A stretch of DNA of 19,423 nucleotides from CAYONQ01 sp964405375 (GCA_964405375.1 CAYONQ010000053.1:1-19423); one strand, 5' to 3'. Positions 1 to 8,201 are shown, counted from the stretch's first letter. The notes: generated by a model not told the origin, from the sequence alone. Numbers and translations: made by a program.

Positions 1-2497
1 ACGAGCCCGAGTATAACAAAACCGGGAGGCTCCGGTTACATAGCTTATCCGTGGTCGGCTGAGTTGCCGGCTGTCGGGGCTGCGGTACGGTACCACCTAA
101 TGCGGTTGCTATGTCTCGGACGAGCTTGCTTGAGTCGTGTTTGGCCATCCAGTCGAGGACCTTTTTGAAGTCGGCGCCTTGAGCTTTTGCCAGGAGGTAG
201 ATAGCCATCATTCGGGTTGGCCAGTGGGTATCGTTTAGGTTTTCCGCCACTGCATTTATCAGCTCATAGTCCATCGGCAGGGACAGCATTGCCTCCATAG
301 TATGAACCTTGGCGACCCAGTCGGTGTCGGCGAGATTGTGCACCAGAGCGGATTTTAGTATGGCCGGCATCCAGTCGGCAGAGGTAAGTTTGTAAGGTGG
401 CTGGCGGTCGGTGATTGCGTACTGCTCGGCGAGCAGGCCGACGAATAGTTGAGCGGTTTTGATTTTCTGGCCCTGGTATCCCCTTGAGAGTGAATTAAGG
501 CGGTTTTGCAGGAATTTGTGGCTGATTTCAACGCCCGGGCGTTTTAGAAGTGTGCGTGCCGGCTCTATGCCCGGCAGGGCGTTTTTTGGGCCCTCGTCGG
601 TAATTACAGGGTCAATAAATACGGTAAATTCTATATCGAGGGATGCCTGTGGGTGTGTAAGCAGCATCTGCCGCAGCTCGCCGGTGAACAGCCGGAGAGG
701 AATAAGGAGACTGCGGTCGGGTTCGATGGGCGAAGTGGGTTGAGTTTTGATGGTCAGGAGGTTTGGTATCATCTTATTGAGGTCGCCGGTGACGTTGGCA
801 TCGACCCTGATGTTGCCTTTGAATAGAGCGTTGTTAGAGACGACGAGCGGCTGCGAGGAGATGTTTGTTATTGCGAGTGAGCCGCTAGGTTCGCTTCCGT
901 AAGAGAATTTGCTGCCTCGTGTATTAAGCTGGAGCGTGATTAGATTCTGCGGTTCAACGAAGGGGGGGACAATGTCTTTGTCCCGTGGGTCCAGAGTTTT
1001 TGTTAATTCCACGAGGACGACGTCAGGGTCGATGGGGGAGATATAGTCCTGGCCGAGGTTGGTGAGGAGTTCTCTGGCTTTTTCTGCCTCTAACGAGCCG
1101 GGGTCTGAGGCGATTACGGCCTTTAGGGTTTCGGTTGCGGGGGCTTGTTGGGCGTTGTGCAGTTGAATTTGTGCCATTGCCAAATCGGCGATTTGATTGC
1201 GCTGATAGCTGTCGACAAGCGTTTTTGCCCAGTCGGTTTGACCATTCGTTGCGAGGCAGTAAGCGAGAATAGCGGCTGTTGTTGGCGAGTTTGGTTCTGT
1301 CGAATAGGCCTTATTAGCCCAGTCGAGCGCCTTTGCGGCGTCGGGGATAACGAAGCAATAAAACCAGGCCAGTTGTGAGGCGGTTGTGGATTGGCTGGAG
1401 GTTATGGCGTTTTGCTCGATGTTTTGAAATATTCGGTTTGCCTCGTCGGTGTTGCCGATTTTGATGGCGGCTTTTCCGGCGATGGCTTCGAGTATCAGGT
1501 CGAAACGTCCTGTTTGTCGTACCTGTTCGGCGATTTGCAGGCACATATGCAGGTTTCGCTGTGTATTATAGCTGCTCATCGCCCAGGGCAGGTAGATGTA
1601 AGGTGGCAGAGGGGCGGCGGGCTGCAGGAATGTGAACAGGTCGGCACAGTATTTATAGCTGTCGGCTGCGAGCTGGTAAAGCTGTAGCTTCTCAGCGTAT
1701 TGTGCGAAGCCGAGAGCTGCCTGCATATCGAGTGGATTTTCATATATCGCCAATCTTAGATGTTCAAGATAAACGGCCGGCGTTATCTGTTCGGGGGCGA
1801 GGTCGGCGAGCTTTGCAAAGCTAAGGCGGTTGTGTTTGTTATTTTCGTACGCCTGTTTGAAGAAGGAAAAAGCGGTGTTGTAGTCGGCCTTTTCGGCGGC
1901 CAGCAGGCCGAGCAGGGTAGCCAGTTCAGAGTCCAGGGCGGCGTTTTTGCCGCGCAGATTCGTTAGAAGTGTACCAAGCAGCCCTTCTCGTTGTTCTCGG
2001 GAGTCCGTCTGTTCGAGGATGTATGAAATCGCCTGGGTTGCGTCCACGAGGTCGGCATATTGGTCTATATAGTTGATAAACACGTTAAGTACCAGCGCTG
2101 AATAGTCCTGTTTTAGTTCTACCTGGTCGGGAAGCGCTGGTTGGGGCCGAGATGCAAGTTTTATTATCTCCGGCAGGGCGTGTTTAGCTTTGCTGTCGAG
2201 CTCTGTAGTGGCGACTAAAAAGATAATCGCCTGCTGTGCCTGTCGCGAGCTGACATCTTTAGAATTGCCCAGTTCATAGCCGATTTCATAGAATTTTTGG
2301 CCGACGGACGGTGAGAACAGCCGTTCTGATTCTGATGACCTTTGAGCCGGGCAAAGGGCGCAACAGCACGTTAGCACAAGGGCGGTCGAAATGATTTTCC
2401 ACCGTAAGGTGTCCGCCGTTAGGCCCCTTGTGGGCAGGTGTCCTGCGGACTGTGGAGATTTTCGATTTTCGATTTTCGATTTTAAGTCGTCAATCAT
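1..2497 (-). CDS. Exported TPR/HEAT-like repeat protein, C-terminus cut by window edge
   Basis: An uninterrupted minus-strand frame runs from ATG at 2497 to the left edge (832 complete codons, no stop), so the C-terminus is missing. After a hydrophilic stretch of about 32 residues comes a signal-like segment (WKIISTALVLTCCCALCPAQ), suggesting export. The next ~450 residues are alpha-helical with TPR-like Ala/Leu/Tyr spacing (for example LGLLAAEKADYNTAFSFFKQA and AGKAAIKIGNTDEANRIFQN). A beta-rich segment follows (near SGSLAITNISSQPLVVSNNA), then a HEAT-like helical part (near DTDWVAKVHTMEAMLSLP). It is probably a periplasmic scaffold; no catalytic motif is seen. The N-terminal extension before the hydrophobic core is partly encoded by a 7-bp tandem repeat, and the start codon sits about 9 bp from a 19-bp repeat block with no clear Shine-Dalgarno. 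The true start is therefore uncertain, although no better ATG precedes the signal core. Coding status is confident; function is not. Confidence 0.8.
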   Translation of the reverse strand, partial: MIDDLKSKIENRKSPQSAGHLPTRGLTADTLRWKIISTALVLTCCCALCPAQRSSESERLFSPSVGQKFYEIGYELGNSKDVSSRQAQQAIIFLVATTELDSKAKHALPEIIKLASRPQPALPDQVELKQDYSALVLNVFINYIDQYADLVDATQAISYILEQTDSREQREGLLGTLLTNLRGKNAALDSELATLLGLLAAEKADYNTAFSFFKQAYENNKHNRLSFAKLADLAPEQITPAVYLEHLRLAIYENPLDMQAALGFAQYAEKLQLYQLAADSYKYCADLFTFLQPAAPLPPYIYLPWAMSSYNTQRNLHMCLQIAEQVRQTGRFDLILEAIAGKAAIKIGNTDEANRIFQNIEQNAITSSQSTTASQLAWFYCFVIPDAAKALDWANKAYSTEPNSPTTAAILAYCLATNGQTDWAKTLVDSYQRNQIADLAMAQIQLHNAQQAPATETLKAVIASDPGSLEAEKARELLTNLGQDYISPIDPDVVLVELTKTLDPRDKDIVPPFVEPQNLITLQLNTRGSKFSYGSEPSGSLAITNISSQPLVVSNNALFKGNIRVDANVTGDLNKMIPNLLTIKTQPTSPIEPDRSLLIPLRLFTGELRQMLLTHPQASLDIEFTVFIDPVITDEGPKNALPGIEPARTLLKRPGVEISHKFLQNRLNSLSRGYQGQKIKTAQLFVGLLAEQYAITDRQPPYKLTSADWMPAILKSALVHNLADTDWVAKVHTMEAMLSLPMDYELINAVAENLNDTHWPTRMMAIYLLAKAQGADFKKVLDWMAKHDSSKLVRDIATALGGTVPQPRQPATQPTTDKLCNRSLPVLLYSGS
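2457..2484 (-). repeat. Heptanucleotide tandem repeat (GATTTTC x4) inside the 5' coding end
   Basis: Four consecutive 7-bp units (the last ends in A instead of C) lie about five codons after the start of the exported TPR/HEAT-like gene. Read on the minus strand they encode KSKIENRKS. Because 7 is not a multiple of 3, gain or loss of one unit would shift the reading frame before the signal peptide. Confidence 0.85.
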
Positions 2498-2505
2498 TGT
2501 GTAGA

Positions 2506-2648
2506 TGCCTAAAGTGAGCTAAAGTGCCTAAAGTGAGCTAAAGTGCAGGAATAATCCATCCTGTACCTATTGGCCCTCGCTGACAGCTAAATTCAACTTT
2601 ATCAATAGGTGCGGGAGGCACTTCAGGCACTCCAAACTTTAATTCACT
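2506..2648. repeat. Dispersed repeat element, copy A (19-bp repeats plus hairpin)
   Basis: This block matches the block at 4606-4748 at a constant offset of 2,100 bp with only five substitutions over the ~109-bp core. It starts with about 1.5 units of AAAGTGCCTAAAGTGAGCT (2506-2539). It then has a hairpin with arms 2559-2572 and 2603-2616 around a 30-nt loop, and ends in AGTGCC-like motifs (2618-2631) and AATTCACT. It abuts the start codon of the downstream minus-strand gene. On the minus strand, 2538-2648 is a 36-codon stretch closed by TAG that is conserved in the other copy, but neither copy has an ATG. Confidence 0.9.
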
Positions 2649-2833
2649 TCGAGATACTTTATTATTTCGGGTAATTGTCTTGTTTGCTTTAGGTATAATC
2701 TGTGTGTTTTATAGCACATATGACGAATTTCATTGCGGTTCGCCGGGTCGTATTTATATTGATTTCTGCCGTAAGGCACGGTCCACGGGACGCCCCACGA
2801 CGGCGGATGCCTGATGGCAGGGGTGCTGTGGCA
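2639..2833 (-). pseudogene. Short open frame of unknown nature in the gap downstream of murJ
   Basis: A 64-codon stretch without stops reads on the minus strand from just after a TAA at 2834-2836 to a TAA at 2639-2641. It contains VPYGRNQYKYDPANRNEIRH, and after an internal ATG at 2719 gives MCYKTHRLYLKQTRQLPEII and a six-residue tail. Composition looks protein-like, but there is no start near the 5' end of the frame, and the 26-residue ATG version has no Shine-Dalgarno. Its 3' end meets repeat copy A. It could be a gene remnant, part of a larger dispersed element, or chance. I do not recognise the sequence. Confidence 0.25.
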
Positions 2834-2858
2834 TTACGTGGTGTGCATCACTTGAGAC

Positions 2859-2885
2859 AAAAAAACGGCTGAAACGGGCAGTTTC
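2859..2885 (-). terminator. Possible Rho-independent terminator of murJ
   Basis: On the minus strand a short stem (GAAAC / GTTTC, 2881-2885 with 2871-2875, 5-nt loop) is followed by AGCCG and seven T residues (2865-2859), about 100 bp after the murJ stop. The stem is short and separated from the T run by five bases, so this is tentative. The rest of the 2649-2986 gap shows two small hairpins (TGCC/GGCA at 2767-2778 and GTCC/GGAC at 2781-2791) and nothing else I can assign. Confidence 0.4.
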
Positions 2886-2986
2886 CCCCTTATCGAGCGC
2901 CGGCTGCTTTAGCTGTCTTTTTGCCCTGGATGGCTTTTCGCCAAACAGGCAGTTTTTTATACGAATAATCCTTCGCTATGTGCGGT

Positions 2987-4597
2987 TTATTTGGGCTGCT
3001 GAGTGCCGGCGGTTAGCCCTCGCCCATCCTTGATGGGCGAGGTAAACAGAGAAAGCATTTCGATGCGCAGCAGTTTTGCCGTCAGTATGAACACTGCCGC
3101 TGCTGTGGGGATGGTTAGAAGCAGTTTATAGATAGAGTGGTAGTCTTTCGAGAGCCACAGTGTAATTGCGATTGTGACAGACATACACAGTGCCGCAGCG
3201 AGCGTTTTGACGAGTGTCTTGCCGAGACCATTAAGTACGGAATCTCCCAATCGCCGTCGAAGAGCGGTAGTGAGAATGGCTACCTGTAAGTATGAGCATA
3301 TCGCTGTTGAGGCGGCCAATCCTGCTGTTCCGAGCAGCCATATAAGCGTGAGGTTTAGGATGATGTTGACGAATACCGCGAAAGCCGCGCTTTTCATTGG
3401 TATTGTCGGATTCTGCATTGCATAAAACGCACGTGTCAGGACCTGCTGGCCGAAGAAGCCGGTCAGTCCCAATGCGTAAAACAGCAGCGTCCATACGACC
3501 ATATTAGTGTCTGTGCTGCCGAACCGGCCGTGCTGGAAGCATAACGAGATTAGTGGTTTGGCTATTGCTACAAGTCCTATTGTCGCGGGTATTGCGATGA
3601 AGACGGCGCTTCGCAGCGCCTGGGAGACGGTTTTTGCCAGAGCTGCGAAGTCTTTTTTTGCTGCCGACGTGCTCATCACCGGGAAGATTGCGGTTGCTAA
3701 CGATATTCCGAACACGCCCAGCGGCAGCTGGTAGAGTCGTTGGGCGTAATAGAGGTGCGAGACTGAGCCGCGCTGCAGGGGGTATGCGATTATTTTTCCC
3801 AGCAATGCGAAAGATGCCCCCTTTTCTGGTGAGCCTGAGAGCCACCATGCGATGAGGTCGTCGGCCAAGGTGTTTATCTGCGTTACTGTCAGGCCCAGTA
3901 TCATCGGCGCCATCAGTGTTATGATTTTTATAAAGCTCTTTGAATGGATTTGCCAGCCGACGCTTATAGAGACACCGGCGGAACGAAGAGGCGGCAGCTG
4001 TATGGCGAGCTGTGCCAGTCCCGCGGCGAGTACCGCGACGGCTACGAAAAAAAGCTGCTGGCGTGCTTGTATTTTGAGCGCCCAGCCGGTCAGCAGAATA
4101 GTGCCTATAATGAAGATATTGAGCACTATGGGTGCGGCGGCGGGAGCGGCAAAGTGTCTGTGGACGTTGAGGATACCGGCCAGTATCGCCACGATACAGA
4201 CCAGCAGCATATATGGCAGCATTATGGAGGTCAGGGACAAGACCAGCCGGGTTTCGTTTGTCGAGCTGAAAAATTTATAATAGCCCCAGATTAATCCCTC
4301 GCCGAGCAGCACTATCGTTGCTAACACTACGAACAAGGTGGTTACTGTGGTGTTGATAAGCTGTTTTGCCTGCTGAGGGTTTTTGTGCAGTTCTTCGCTA
4401 TAGACGGGAATAAGGGATGCGGATGCGGCCCCTTCACCGAAGAATCTTCTGGCGAGGTTTGGAATTTTAAACGCTATGGTCCAGGCGTCCAGCAGTGCGC
4501 TTGCGCCGAAGAAATGGCTGTATGCCATATCTCGTATAAATCCGCATACTCTCGAGATGGCTGTGAGGGTTGCAATTTGTCTGAATCCCTTTATCAT
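2987..4597 (-). CDS. murJ: Lipid II flippase MurJ (MviN family)
   Basis: This 536-residue polytopic membrane protein has the length and hydrophobic pattern expected for the roughly 14-helix MurJ/MviN family, which flips lipid II across the cytoplasmic membrane for peptidoglycan assembly. The N-terminus carries the family signature: SRVCGFIRD, then DAWTIAFKIPNLARRFFGEGA. Arg16, Arg22 and Arg51 align by eye with Arg18, Arg24 and Arg52, which are essential in E. coli MurJ. The ATG at 4597 places this signature at the expected distance from the N-terminus. The start codon lies four bases from the 19-bp repeat array and has no recognisable Shine-Dalgarno. rodA is immediately upstream on the same strand (182-bp gap filled by repeats), consistent with a wall-synthesis pair. 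A possible terminator lies ~100 bp downstream. Confidence 0.93.
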   Translation of the reverse strand: MIKGFRQIATLTAISRVCGFIRDMAYSHFFGASALLDAWTIAFKIPNLARRFFGEGAASASLIPVYSEELHKNPQQAKQLINTTVTTLFVVLATIVLLGEGLIWGYYKFFSSTNETRLVLSLTSIMLPYMLLVCIVAILAGILNVHRHFAAPAAAPIVLNIFIIGTILLTGWALKIQARQQLFFVAVAVLAAGLAQLAIQLPPLRSAGVSISVGWQIHSKSFIKIITLMAPMILGLTVTQINTLADDLIAWWLSGSPEKGASFALLGKIIAYPLQRGSVSHLYYAQRLYQLPLGVFGISLATAIFPVMSTSAAKKDFAALAKTVSQALRSAVFIAIPATIGLVAIAKPLISLCFQHGRFGSTDTNMVVWTLLFYALGLTGFFGQQVLTRAFYAMQNPTIPMKSAAFAVFVNIILNLTLIWLLGTAGLAASTAICSYLQVAILTTALRRRLGDSVLNGLGKTLVKTLAAALCMSVTIAITLWLSKDYHSIYKLLLTIPTAAAVFILTAKLLRIEMLSLFTSPIKDGRGLTAGTQQPK

Positions 4598-4601
4598 TGC
4601 T

Positions 4602-4748
4602 AAAGTGCCTAAAGTGAGCTAAAGTGCCTAAAGTGAGCTAAAGTACAGGAATAGTCCATCCCGCACCTATTGGCCCTCGCTGACAGCTAAATTCAACTTT
4701 ATCAATAGGTGCGTGAGGCACTTCAGGCACTCCAAACTTTAATTCACT
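4602..4748. repeat. Dispersed repeat element, copy B (19-bp repeats plus hairpin)
   Basis: Second copy of the element at 2506-2648. It has two full 19-bp units (4602-4639), a hairpin with arms 4659-4672 and 4703-4716 whose inner 11 bp pair perfectly, and the same AGTGCC-like tail. Two differences from copy A turn T-G positions of the stem into C-G pairs, so pairing is preserved on the plus-strand reading; a third difference (G to T at 4714) breaks one outer pair. The element sits between the rodA stop and the murJ start and forms the murJ upstream region. Confidence 0.9.
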
Positions 4749-4780
4749 AATTCACTAATTCACTAATTCGCTAATTCACT
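4742..4780. repeat. 8-bp tandem repeat (ATTCACTA x ~4.9) next to the rodA stop
   Basis: Five near-perfect units (the fourth reads ATTCGCTA) run from the end of element copy B to the rodA stop codon. Together with copy B they make nearly the whole rodA-murJ gap repeat-derived. Confidence 0.85.
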
Positions 4781-6021
4781 TATGTTTTCGGAGCTACGGT
4801 GAACGGTCGGCTTCGTCCGACGTTGTTTAACAGTCCCACAGAGCACATATTGACCATCAAGCTGGAGCCGCCGTAGCTTACCAGAGGCAGAGTCAGTCCT
4901 GTGATGGGCATCAGGCCCATAGTCATACTTACATTTACGATAATCTGTGCGGCGAACATTGTAATGATACCCGTGGCAAGCAATCTGCCGAATGGGTCGG
5001 TGTTGTTTGCGGCGATTTCCAGGCCGCAGTAAATAATAATGACGTAGAGTCCCAGCAGAGTCAAACAGCCGATAAAGCCGGCCTGTTGTGCAATGACGGC
5101 AAAAATGAAGTCGTTGTGCCTTGCCGGCAGGAAGTTGTATTTGATGAAGGGGCCTTTTCGGAATCCGTAGCCGTTCATTCCGCCGGAGGCGACTGCGTAT
5201 TTCGAGCGGATGAGGTGATAGCCCCAGTTGTCCTTCCATTGTTTTGTGCTGAATCTGGTGCCCACGAGGATTTTAGCCAGTGTGGGGTTCTGCTGTGCTG
5301 AGTGTCGAATTCGCTCGTGTTGCAGCAGCACGCTGCTTATCCTGGTTCGCTGGTAGGGCTTCATCGTATGCCAGAAGAGCGGACTTACCAGAAGTGCTAT
5401 AAATGCTATGACAAGCAGATGCTTGACCTTTGCGCCGGCGACGAAGAGCATTATAAAAAGAATAGGCATCATCAGAATCATAGTGCTGAGATCCGGCTCT
5501 GCAAGTATTAGAACCATCGGCAGCAGAGTCAGGATAAACGGCCCGATTAGTGCGGTGAAGCTTCGGTAGTTGCTGCGGTATCTGAGATACCAGCCAAGAG
5601 CGAGGATGTAGGCCAGTTTGCAGAATTCCGACGGCTGGACCTGAAGGAAGGTCGAGCCAGTGCCGATTCGCAGCCATCGGCGGGTGTAGTTAATTACGGG
5701 GACGAATGGGACATCTATAACCTTGTCAAGCAGCAGCGTTGCTAAAAGCAGAAGGACGAGACCGTATATCCAGTAGCTTATTGCGCCGAGCCGGCGGTAG
5801 TTAATTAAGTTGACCGCTATGAAGCCGGCCGCTCCAATCACAGCGAAGACGAGCTGTTTTTTCCAGAGATTTGCCAGCGTGGCGGTTTGTGTGGCGGGGC
5901 CTGGGTCGGCGGGGTGGCCGACCGAATATATGACCATTACCCCGACGGTGAGCAGGGCGAGGGTGGCCGCCAGCAGGATTACCCTTACGATTATGAGCCG
6001 GCCTTGGAGAAAGCTGTACAT
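4780..6021 (-). CDS. rodA: SEDS peptidoglycan glycosyltransferase RodA
   Basis: A polytopic membrane protein of 413 residues from the ATG at 6021 (422 if an upstream TTG at 6048 is used). SEDS proteins polymerise lipid II into glycan strands together with a class B penicillin-binding protein. SEDS signatures in order: VQPSEFCKLA near residue 130, AEPDLSTM near 174, GYGFRKGP near 284, LPARHNDFIFAVIAQQAG near 299 with the conserved Asp at 304, and VSYGGSSL near the C-terminus. The position equivalent to the usual EE-G after this Asp reads QQAG. It is called RodA rather than FtsW from the LPxRHNDFIFA loop and from murJ next door; the two are hard to separate by eye. ATG is preferred over TTG, but neither has a clear Shine-Dalgarno. 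It diverges from the sulfatase-fold gene with only 56 bp between start codons. Confidence 0.9.
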   Translation of the reverse strand: MYSFLQGRLIIVRVILLAATLALLTVGVMVIYSVGHPADPGPATQTATLANLWKKQLVFAVIGAAGFIAVNLINYRRLGAISYWIYGLVLLLLATLLLDKVIDVPFVPVINYTRRWLRIGTGSTFLQVQPSEFCKLAYILALGWYLRYRSNYRSFTALIGPFILTLLPMVLILAEPDLSTMILMMPILFIMLFVAGAKVKHLLVIAFIALLVSPLFWHTMKPYQRTRISSVLLQHERIRHSAQQNPTLAKILVGTRFSTKQWKDNWGYHLIRSKYAVASGGMNGYGFRKGPFIKYNFLPARHNDFIFAVIAQQAGFIGCLTLLGLYVIIIYCGLEIAANNTDPFGRLLATGIITMFAAQIIVNVSMTMGLMPITGLTLPLVSYGGSSLMVNMCSVGLLNNVGRSRPFTVAPKT

Positions 6022-6077
6022 AACGGCAAAATAACAAAGAATCGCCAAGATTGCAATTAGTTGCCATATTGCTGGTT

Positions 6078-8201
6078 ATGGAATATAATGAGTTTACGAT
6101 TGCGAGGGAAAAATTGAAGAAGGGAGCGTTTTGGCATTTTACATTGCCGGCTTTACTGCTGGTAGTCATCGTTGCGGTGTGGTTACTGCGTCCGGCAGGC
6201 GTTACGGCGAAGGACATTCGCCGGATTGTCCTTATCAGCATCGATACGTGCCGGCCGGATTACCTGAGCTGTTACGGCTATGCTCGCAGAACCACGGCTC
6301 ATATTGATGCGGTCGCAGAAGAGGGGGTGGTTTTCAGAAATGCGGTCACGCCGGTTCCATTGACTTTGCCCGGTCATAGCTCTATGCTGACCGGCACTAT
6401 TCCGTCTTATCACGGCGTTCACGATAACGATGGGTATAAGCTGGGCCAATCCAATGTTACGCTTGCGGAGATATTGCGTCAGAATGGATTTGTCACCGGT
6501 GCTATTATCAGCGCATTCGTTATGGATTCGCAGTTCGGCTTAGACCAGGGGTTTGACAGCTACAACGACGAGTTTGAAGAGGAGATAGAGAACAACGTAA
6601 TCAGCCAGCGAAGGGGCGGCGAGGTGAGCCGTTTTGCTTTGGACTGGCTGAGCCGGCACAGGGATGAAAAGTTCTTTCTCTTTCTTCATTACTATGACCC
6701 CCATTCCAGATACGAGCCGCCTGAGCCGTTTGCCAGTCGTTATCGTGACAATCTTTACGCCGGCGAGATTGCTTACGCCGATTATTGCATCGGGCAGGTT
6801 ATTGAGAAGCTGAAAGAGTTTGGGCTGTACGATTCGACCTTAATCATTATCACCAGCGACCACGGAGAGATGCTCGGGGAGCACAGCGAGCTTACTCACG
6901 GCTATTTCATTTATCAAAGCGCCATCAATGTCCCTTTGATTATCAAGCTGCCCGGCCAGACGAAATCTCGAGAGATAAGTCACATAGTCGGCCTGGTCGA
7001 TATTGTGCCTACCGTCTGCGAGCTGCTGGGGCTGGAGGTGCCTGGCGACATTCAAGGAGAAGACCTGTCGGGCTATTTTCGCAGAAAGCAGCCCCCGGCA
7101 GCGGACAGGTGTCTGTATTGCGAAAGTATGTATCCGACAAGATATAACGGCAATTCTTTATTGGGTGTGATTACCGAACGCTTTAAGTATATCCAGACCA
7201 CCCGGCCGGAGCTGTATGACCTTCTCGAAGATTCTAACGAGACCAATAACCTCGTGAAGCAGCAGCCCCAACAGGCGAGCATCCTTCGTGAGCACTTAAG
7301 AGAGATGTTGGAACAAACGGTCGGCCGGAGCAAATCCGACAGCAGGATGGAATTGGATGAGGAAGGCAGGAGACGTCTGGAGTCACTGGGCTATGTTACC
7401 GGTGCCGGCTTAAGAGAGGATTTCGAATTTGACCAGAGCAGGGATGACCCGAAAGATTTGATTGAATTTCATCTGGACCACGGAAATATCGCACTTCTTC
7501 TTTTGGAAGAGAAGTACGAGGAGGCAAAAGCAGTTTGCGAAAAGCTGCTTTCTGAACGGCCCGGGCTTGGGCGGATTCATAAGCGTCTGGGCGAAATAGC
7601 TATGGAGCAGAAGGACATCGCTGCTGCGATTACCCACTTTAACAAAATGGTAGCGCTTGAGCCCCAGAATTCGGAGGCACATAGGGGTTTAGCAGCAGCG
7701 TTAGTGATGCAGGGCAAAACAGATGAAGCGGTCAAGCACTATGAGAGGTCAGTGGAGATTAAGCATGACCAGCCGGTAGTGCTTGATAATTTAGCCCGCC
7801 TTTATCACCGCCAGGGGAAGGTCGAGCAGGCCCTTGAATTGTGGGAGGAGGCGTTGCGGCTCAAGGCCGATTGGGCTGAGGTGCTGAACAACCTGGCGTG
7901 GGTCAAAGCAGCATATAAAGAAGAGGGCTTTCATAGGCCGGATGAGGCGATTAAGCTGGCCCGGCGTGCCTGTGAGCTTACCGATTACAACCAGCCGGGA
8001 ATGCTGGATACTCTGGGCGTTGCCTATGCTGCGGGCGGGGATTTTCCCGAGGCCGTCAAGACCGCCGAAAAGGCGCTTCAGCAGGCACACCTCGAAGAAA
8101 AGGAAGAACTGGCATTGCAGATACAGCAGCACCTGGAGTTGTTTAAGTCGGGTCAGCCGTATTGTGAAGGGCTGGAATCGAGGGGTGCTGTGAGTCGGTA
8201 G
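6078..8201 (+). CDS. Membrane-anchored sulfatase-fold enzyme with C-terminal TPR array (paralog 1)
   Basis: 707 residues from the ATG at 6078; an in-frame TTG at 6051 would add nine. A transmembrane helix (about residues 19-38) anchors a catalytic domain of the alkaline phosphatase/sulfatase superfamily. Visible metal-site motifs are LISIDTCRPD (Asp56), HYYDPHSRYEPP (204-215) and SDHGE (Asp261, His262) followed by His274. The formylglycine motif CxPxR is absent. The matching place reads PLTLPGHSSMLTG, so Thr96 is the likely nucleophile, as in phosphoglycerol and phosphoethanolamine transferases of this superfamily. From about residue 460 follow four to five TPR units (for example AHRGLAAALVMQGKTDEAVK and VLDNLARLYHRQGKVEQALE). 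Substrate is unknown. It is closely similar over its full length to the gene at 14261, indicating duplication. No good Shine-Dalgarno is visible; the upstream gap is only 56 bp. Confidence 0.88.
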   Translation: MEYNEFTIAREKLKKGAFWHFTLPALLLVVIVAVWLLRPAGVTAKDIRRIVLISIDTCRPDYLSCYGYARRTTAHIDAVAEEGVVFRNAVTPVPLTLPGHSSMLTGTIPSYHGVHDNDGYKLGQSNVTLAEILRQNGFVTGAIISAFVMDSQFGLDQGFDSYNDEFEEEIENNVISQRRGGEVSRFALDWLSRHRDEKFFLFLHYYDPHSRYEPPEPFASRYRDNLYAGEIAYADYCIGQVIEKLKEFGLYDSTLIIITSDHGEMLGEHSELTHGYFIYQSAINVPLIIKLPGQTKSREISHIVGLVDIVPTVCELLGLEVPGDIQGEDLSGYFRRKQPPAADRCLYCESMYPTRYNGNSLLGVITERFKYIQTTRPELYDLLEDSNETNNLVKQQPQQASILREHLREMLEQTVGRSKSDSRMELDEEGRRRLESLGYVTGAGLREDFEFDQSRDDPKDLIEFHLDHGNIALLLLEEKYEEAKAVCEKLLSERPGLGRIHKRLGEIAMEQKDIAAAITHFNKMVALEPQNSEAHRGLAAALVMQGKTDEAVKHYERSVEIKHDQPVVLDNLARLYHRQGKVEQALELWEEALRLKADWAEVLNNLAWVKAAYKEEGFHRPDEAIKLARRACELTDYNQPGMLDTLGVAYAAGGDFPEAVKTAEKALQQAHLEEKEELALQIQQHLELFKSGQPYCEGLESRGAVSR

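Noticed and set aside
459..1966. Several plus-strand ORFs of 68-98 codons
   Set aside because: They lie antisense to the continuous 832-codon minus-strand frame, which has a signal peptide and TPR-like pattern; no family features are seen in the plus-strand frames.
6051..6077. TTG start for the first sulfatase-fold gene
   Set aside because: It adds nine residues, has no Shine-Dalgarno and further narrows the divergent gap; the ATG at 6078 leaves a normal N-terminal anchor.
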